From positions 3,393,631 through 3,457,630 of the forward strand of contig KB904821.1 of assembly GCA_000380225.1 (NCBI GenBank): a stretch of 64,000 nt of DNA. Reading direction: 5' to 3'. Below are positions 60,800-64,000 of the stretch, piece after piece. How positions within the stretch are numbered: the stretch's first letter is position 1; each line of letters opens with the position of its first letter. Both the position numbers and the translations under genes were made by a program. A model generated the notes under the pieces. That model did no database searches. It was not told the origin of the DNA and saw only the letters and a list, made by a program, of their open reading frames with translations. The stretch comes from a filamentous cyanobacterium ESFC-1 (lineage in GTDB: Bacteria; Cyanobacteriota; Cyanobacteriia; Cyanobacteriales; Spirulinaceae).

Positions 60800-62488
60800 A
60801 TGCTAATGAGCGATCGCTGCCCCAGGTACGGCGCATCTCGATGGTTTTTGAAGTTAGTTGCGATAGTTGCGATCGCGATAATCGGCATCACTTACGCGGC
60901 TGCACCGCTTGCGGCTCAAGATAGCTCTCCGGCCCAAGATAATCCGACCGCCCCTATTATCCTCGATGGCCGTCGGGTTTTTAATGTGAGCAATTCTGGG
61001 CGTTTTACGGCGACTCAACGAGCGGATTTAGCCAATGAGGTATTGAACGAGGAAATTGGCGACATCAACAGTAACAAGGCGATCGCGGTAGAGATTATTG
61101 AACAAGAAAATCTGCCTGTAATTACCGTTAATGGTGCTTATTTGTTGTCGGTAACTTCTGAGGATGTTCCGGGGGGCAAAACCCCAGAATCCCAAGCCGA
61201 GGAATGGGCCGATAACCTAGAAACCGCGATCGCCAGGGCCCAACGAGAGCGATCGCCCCAATACCTCACTGAAGCAGCGATTAAAGCCTTGGGTTGGGTC
61301 TTGCTCGCGATCGCCCTGAGTTGGGGACTGGATATCCTCTGGGAAACCTGGTTAAAACCCCTGATCCGCAATCTTTCTGCCGATCCTGCGGAAGCACCCA
61401 CCGAATCCCCCAGAAGTACCATTATCGGCGTACAAATCATTATTAATCTGGTGCGGGCAATGATTTGGCTGATCGCTTTGGGCTATATTAGCGATTTATT
61501 CGCTCAAACTCGCCGTTTAGGTCAAAGCATTCAACGCACGATTATCACCAGTCTGACCACCGATCTCGTCCCCTTGGGAAACCAACCTTATTCGGCGTTG
61601 GATATTTTGCGCTTGATTGGCTTGTTTGTGGTTTTGATGATTATCAGCAAGACTTTCAAGCGAATTTTGCGATCGCGTGTCCTTAGTCTGACGGGGCTAA
61701 GTCGTGCAGCCCAAGAAACCGTCGCTGCCATTAGCAACTATATTTTTATCTTTCTCGGTGCCATTGTGGTCTTGCAACTGTGGGGACTAGAATTAAGCTC
61801 TCTCACAGTCTTTGCCGGGGTTTTGGGGGTAGGACTCGGTTTAGGGGTACAAGGCATCGCTAAGGAGTTTATAAGCGGGTTAGCGATTATTTTTGAGCGA
61901 CCGATCCAGGTGGGAGATTTTGTCGAAGTGGGAGATTTGATGGGAACCGTTGAACGGATTGGCGTTCGCAGCACTACCATTTCCACCCTCGACCAAATTT
62001 CGGTGATTCTGCCCAATTCCCGCTTTTTAGAATCTGAGGTGATCAACTGGACGCACCAAACGCCGATTTCCCGCCTTAAAGTGCCGTTAGGCGTGGCTTA
62101 TGGCTCCAACATTGCCACGGTGCGCCAAATCTTGCTCGAAGCGGCTCAGAATCACGCTGAGGTCTTAGCCCAACCCGCCTCTTCAGTGTTTTTTCAGGGA
62201 TTTGGGGACAGTTCCCTCGATTTTGTCTTGTTGGTGTGGATTAGTAATCCTGTGCGTCAGTTTCGCATTAGAAGCGACCTTTATTTTGCCATTGAGGATA
62301 TGTTTCGCGATCGCGGGGTGGAGATTCCTTTTCCGCAACGGGATTTACATTGGCGATCGGGTAACCTGGAGTTGTCTCCCACCGCGATCGATTCCCTCGA
62401 TCGCTTGTCTCACAGTCTTTCGGGGTGGTTGAAACAACAATCTTCCTCGAATGGGTCTTCGGTGCGAGATGAGGAAACCGATTTTTAA
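60800..62488 (+). CDS. MscS-family mechanosensitive ion channel
   Basis: The ATG at 60800 (or 60806) gives about 562 residues. A signal peptide or anchor (LVAIVAIAIIGITYAAAPLA) comes first, then an acidic periplasmic domain (about 45-170) and several membrane helices. The MscS core has the pore-lining helix GVLGVGLGLGVQGIAKEFIS and the beta domain ERPIQVGDFVEVGDLMGTVE with STLDQISVILPNSRFLES. It releases solutes on hypo-osmotic shock. It lies 25 bp after the AI-2E transporter gene. The large N-terminal domain is beyond the E. coli MscS size and similar to YnaI/MscM-like extended members. Confidence 0.9.
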   Translation: MLMSDRCPRYGASRWFLKLVAIVAIAIIGITYAAAPLAAQDSSPAQDNPTAPIILDGRRVFNVSNSGRFTATQRADLANEVLNEEIGDINSNKAIAVEIIEQENLPVITVNGAYLLSVTSEDVPGGKTPESQAEEWADNLETAIARAQRERSPQYLTEAAIKALGWVLLAIALSWGLDILWETWLKPLIRNLSADPAEAPTESPRSTIIGVQIIINLVRAMIWLIALGYISDLFAQTRRLGQSIQRTIITSLTTDLVPLGNQPYSALDILRLIGLFVVLMIISKTFKRILRSRVLSLTGLSRAAQETVAAISNYIFIFLGAIVVLQLWGLELSSLTVFAGVLGVGLGLGVQGIAKEFISGLAIIFERPIQVGDFVEVGDLMGTVERIGVRSTTISTLDQISVILPNSRFLESEVINWTHQTPISRLKVPLGVAYGSNIATVRQILLEAAQNHAEVLAQPASSVFFQGFGDSSLDFVLLVWISNPVRQFRIRSDLYFAIEDMFRDRGVEIPFPQRDLHWRSGNLELSPTAIDSLDRLSHSLSGWLKQQSSSNGSSVRDEETDF

Positions 62489-62653
62489 TAAGTTCATTTG
62501 TACTTGTTCGGTGATGTGGGTTAAGATGAATCCAATCCGTCGCGATCGCGCCCTATTCAAAAAATATCACCAGACAAAAAACTTTTCTCATCTAGAAACA
62601 AAGGATTCTCTAGATTTTTCTAACTGAATCAAGCAGAAAAATTGAGGTGAAAA

Positions 62654-64000
62654 ATGGAATTTAGTTACGCTTATAAAGGCAGCACAGGCATTAGCGAAAA
62701 CGGTACAAATACCCAAATGTCTTTTGCCCCAGACACCAAACGCCCCCCTACTTATTTTATTGGGGAACTCCGCAAACATATTACCTTCCGCGAAGCCATT
62801 AGCGCCTTGCATGATGTGGTGATTTCTGACTTACGCTTTCAACCCAAAGACCGCACCGAATATAAAGCTTGGCGGGAAGAACAAGATAAATTAGACATTC
62901 AACTCTATGCTGCTCAACGAGAAAACTTAGCCGACAGAATTGCCCCATTACAAGCCGAACTCAACCAACTCAATCAGAATCGCTACGAACGTTTAAAACC
63001 CTTTTACAACGCTCAATATAAATTCTTCCGCCACCTCTACAAACGGGATTATGACGCTTGGTTTGTTCTCGATCCCGTGATTACTGTTCATCCTGACGAA
63101 GTGTTTTTTGAATGCTTTAGTCAAGACGAATCTAGCTATGGTCGTTTAGGAGTCAGTTACGAAGTATTTAAAAACATTCAAGACTTTGCTTGCGGTACAA
63201 CCAATATCGATTACTCGGCTGATTTATACAACGAATTTCAAAAAATCCGCACTTATAAAACCACTCAATTTCAAATCGATCCCTCTGGCTTTGAAGTGCA
63301 AACCACCCACGAAGAAGCCTATAAAGAAGTCAAAATCGACTTACCCGATAGTTGGGTGCGGGGCTTTTTACAAGTCAGTTCTGCTATGTCTCTCTCGGCA
63401 GTTCAATTTGACTTGCATCCCATGGATGTTCATAACCTCTGCTTTCTTTTACGCCGTCATAAAGAGCGACAAGGGCCCCGTAGTATTCGCTATCAATTAA
63501 CCCCCGGACAACCGATTAAAATAGTTCTCGAACCGTGGAATTATGAAATTACTTGTCCTCGGTCAATTTATCCCGGTTCCACTGAACAAACTATTCGGGT
63601 TTGGGGTCGTCGTCGTCTTCATATTCTCGAACGTTTAATTCCTATTGCTAAGAAGTTTACGGTTCATTTACTCGGAACCGGAATGCCCTCTTTTTATGTG
63701 GCCGATTTAGGGGATTTATCCTTTACTTTAGGCTTGTCCGGTTGGACGGCAAATGATTGGTCGCAGTCGGGGAATTTCGACTTAATGGCCCCCCGCGCCG
63801 ATGTAGATACAGACACCCAAAAAATGATTTTTGATGCGTTACGAGAAACCTGGGTAGAAAGCCCTGATTCTTTAGCCCAACGCCTTAATTTAAGCCGTAC
63901 TGCTGTCTTAGGCGCATTGGGTGCTTATACCCAAGCCGGACGCGCTATTTATGACCTCAATAAACAGGTTTATCGGGTGCGAGAATTAAGCCGCGACCCC
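62654..64000 (+). CDS. Large protein cut by the right edge; resembles bacterial SWIM zinc finger family
   Basis: The ATG at 62654 (MEFSYAYKGSTGISENGTNT) with a gaggtg ribosome binding site at 62643-62648 opens a frame that is still open at 64000, giving at least 449 residues. Blocks such as QMSFAPDTKRPPTYFIGELR, FVLDPVITVHPDEVFFECFS, and LGLSGWTANDWSQSGNFDLM recall the long bacterial proteins annotated as SWIM zinc finger proteins, which are often neighbours of MoxR ATPase and VWA genes. The zinc finger itself would lie beyond the window, so this is by recalled pattern. No membrane segment is visible. Confidence 0.5.
   Translation, partial: MEFSYAYKGSTGISENGTNTQMSFAPDTKRPPTYFIGELRKHITFREAISALHDVVISDLRFQPKDRTEYKAWREEQDKLDIQLYAAQRENLADRIAPLQAELNQLNQNRYERLKPFYNAQYKFFRHLYKRDYDAWFVLDPVITVHPDEVFFECFSQDESSYGRLGVSYEVFKNIQDFACGTTNIDYSADLYNEFQKIRTYKTTQFQIDPSGFEVQTTHEEAYKEVKIDLPDSWVRGFLQVSSAMSLSAVQFDLHPMDVHNLCFLLRRHKERQGPRSIRYQLTPGQPIKIVLEPWNYEITCPRSIYPGSTEQTIRVWGRRRLHILERLIPIAKKFTVHLLGTGMPSFYVADLGDLSFTLGLSGWTANDWSQSGNFDLMAPRADVDTDTQKMIFDALRETWVESPDSLAQRLNLSRTAVLGALGAYTQAGRAIYDLNKQVYRVRELSRDP

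Overview
The window is a typical piece of cyanobacterial chromosome. The evidence is the very frequent HIP1 octamer (gcgatcgc), a split DnaE ending with a DnaE-type intein C-fragment, the carotenoid hydroxylase CrtR, a LabA-like NYN protein, YbjN and PatD-like proteins, and many intergenic heptanucleotide tandem repeats. Nearly everything is housekeeping. There is no rRNA, no convincing tRNA, no CRISPR array, no intact transposase and no prophage. The species cannot be fixed from sequence alone; repeat load and gene content suggest a filamentous or large-genome cyanobacterium.

Layout. 1-8.1 kb: end of an ABC-F ATPase, ispE, a peptidoglycan-binding protein, an S66 carboxypeptidase whose stop codon lies inside a heptamer array, hemE, an SDR epimerase, ureG and a diguanylate cyclase. 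8.1-17.1 kb: a long AT-rich gap, a fused oligopeptide-type ABC ATPase, a zinc-ribbon protein, a PatD-like protein, the Rel (p)ppGpp enzyme, a YbjN protein and the split-intein half gene dnaE-C. 17.1-26.7 kb: palindromic elements, a fungal-type cytosine deaminase, a fasciclin lipoprotein, a giant CheA-like kinase with three receiver domains, surE, a SIMPL protein and ssb. 26.9-33.1 kb: mreBCD, mtnP, gpmI. 33.1-42.5 kb: a repeat-rich gap, the YqiJ-flotillin pair, glgB, small exported proteins, an FtsL-like protein and an FtsI-type transpeptidase. 42.5-47.5 kb: beta-propeller-like proteins, DUF948 and YtxH envelope proteins, and an ABC-2 exporter. 47.5-55 kb (all minus): metG, a LabA-like gene, lptC, a two-component pair and three tandem Uma2 genes. 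55.3-64 kb: an acyltransferase, a phytyl-ester-synthase-like hydrolase and crtR in a row, then aroH, sppA, an AI-2E family transporter, an MscS channel and the start of a large protein cut by the window edge.

The strongest leads are: (1) an acyltransferase and a PES-like hydrolase next to crtR, a possible two-gene counterpart of the plant fusion enzymes that esterify phytol and xanthophylls; (2) a chorismate mutase in which the catalytic carboxylate seems to have moved by three residues; (3) a CheA-like kinase built from an exact 474-bp triplicated receiver module and an array of acidic LDDLL repeats; (4) three tandem Uma2 nuclease-fold genes overlapping a two-component system; (5) several small palindromic or tandem repeat families, some of which supply the 3' ends of genes.
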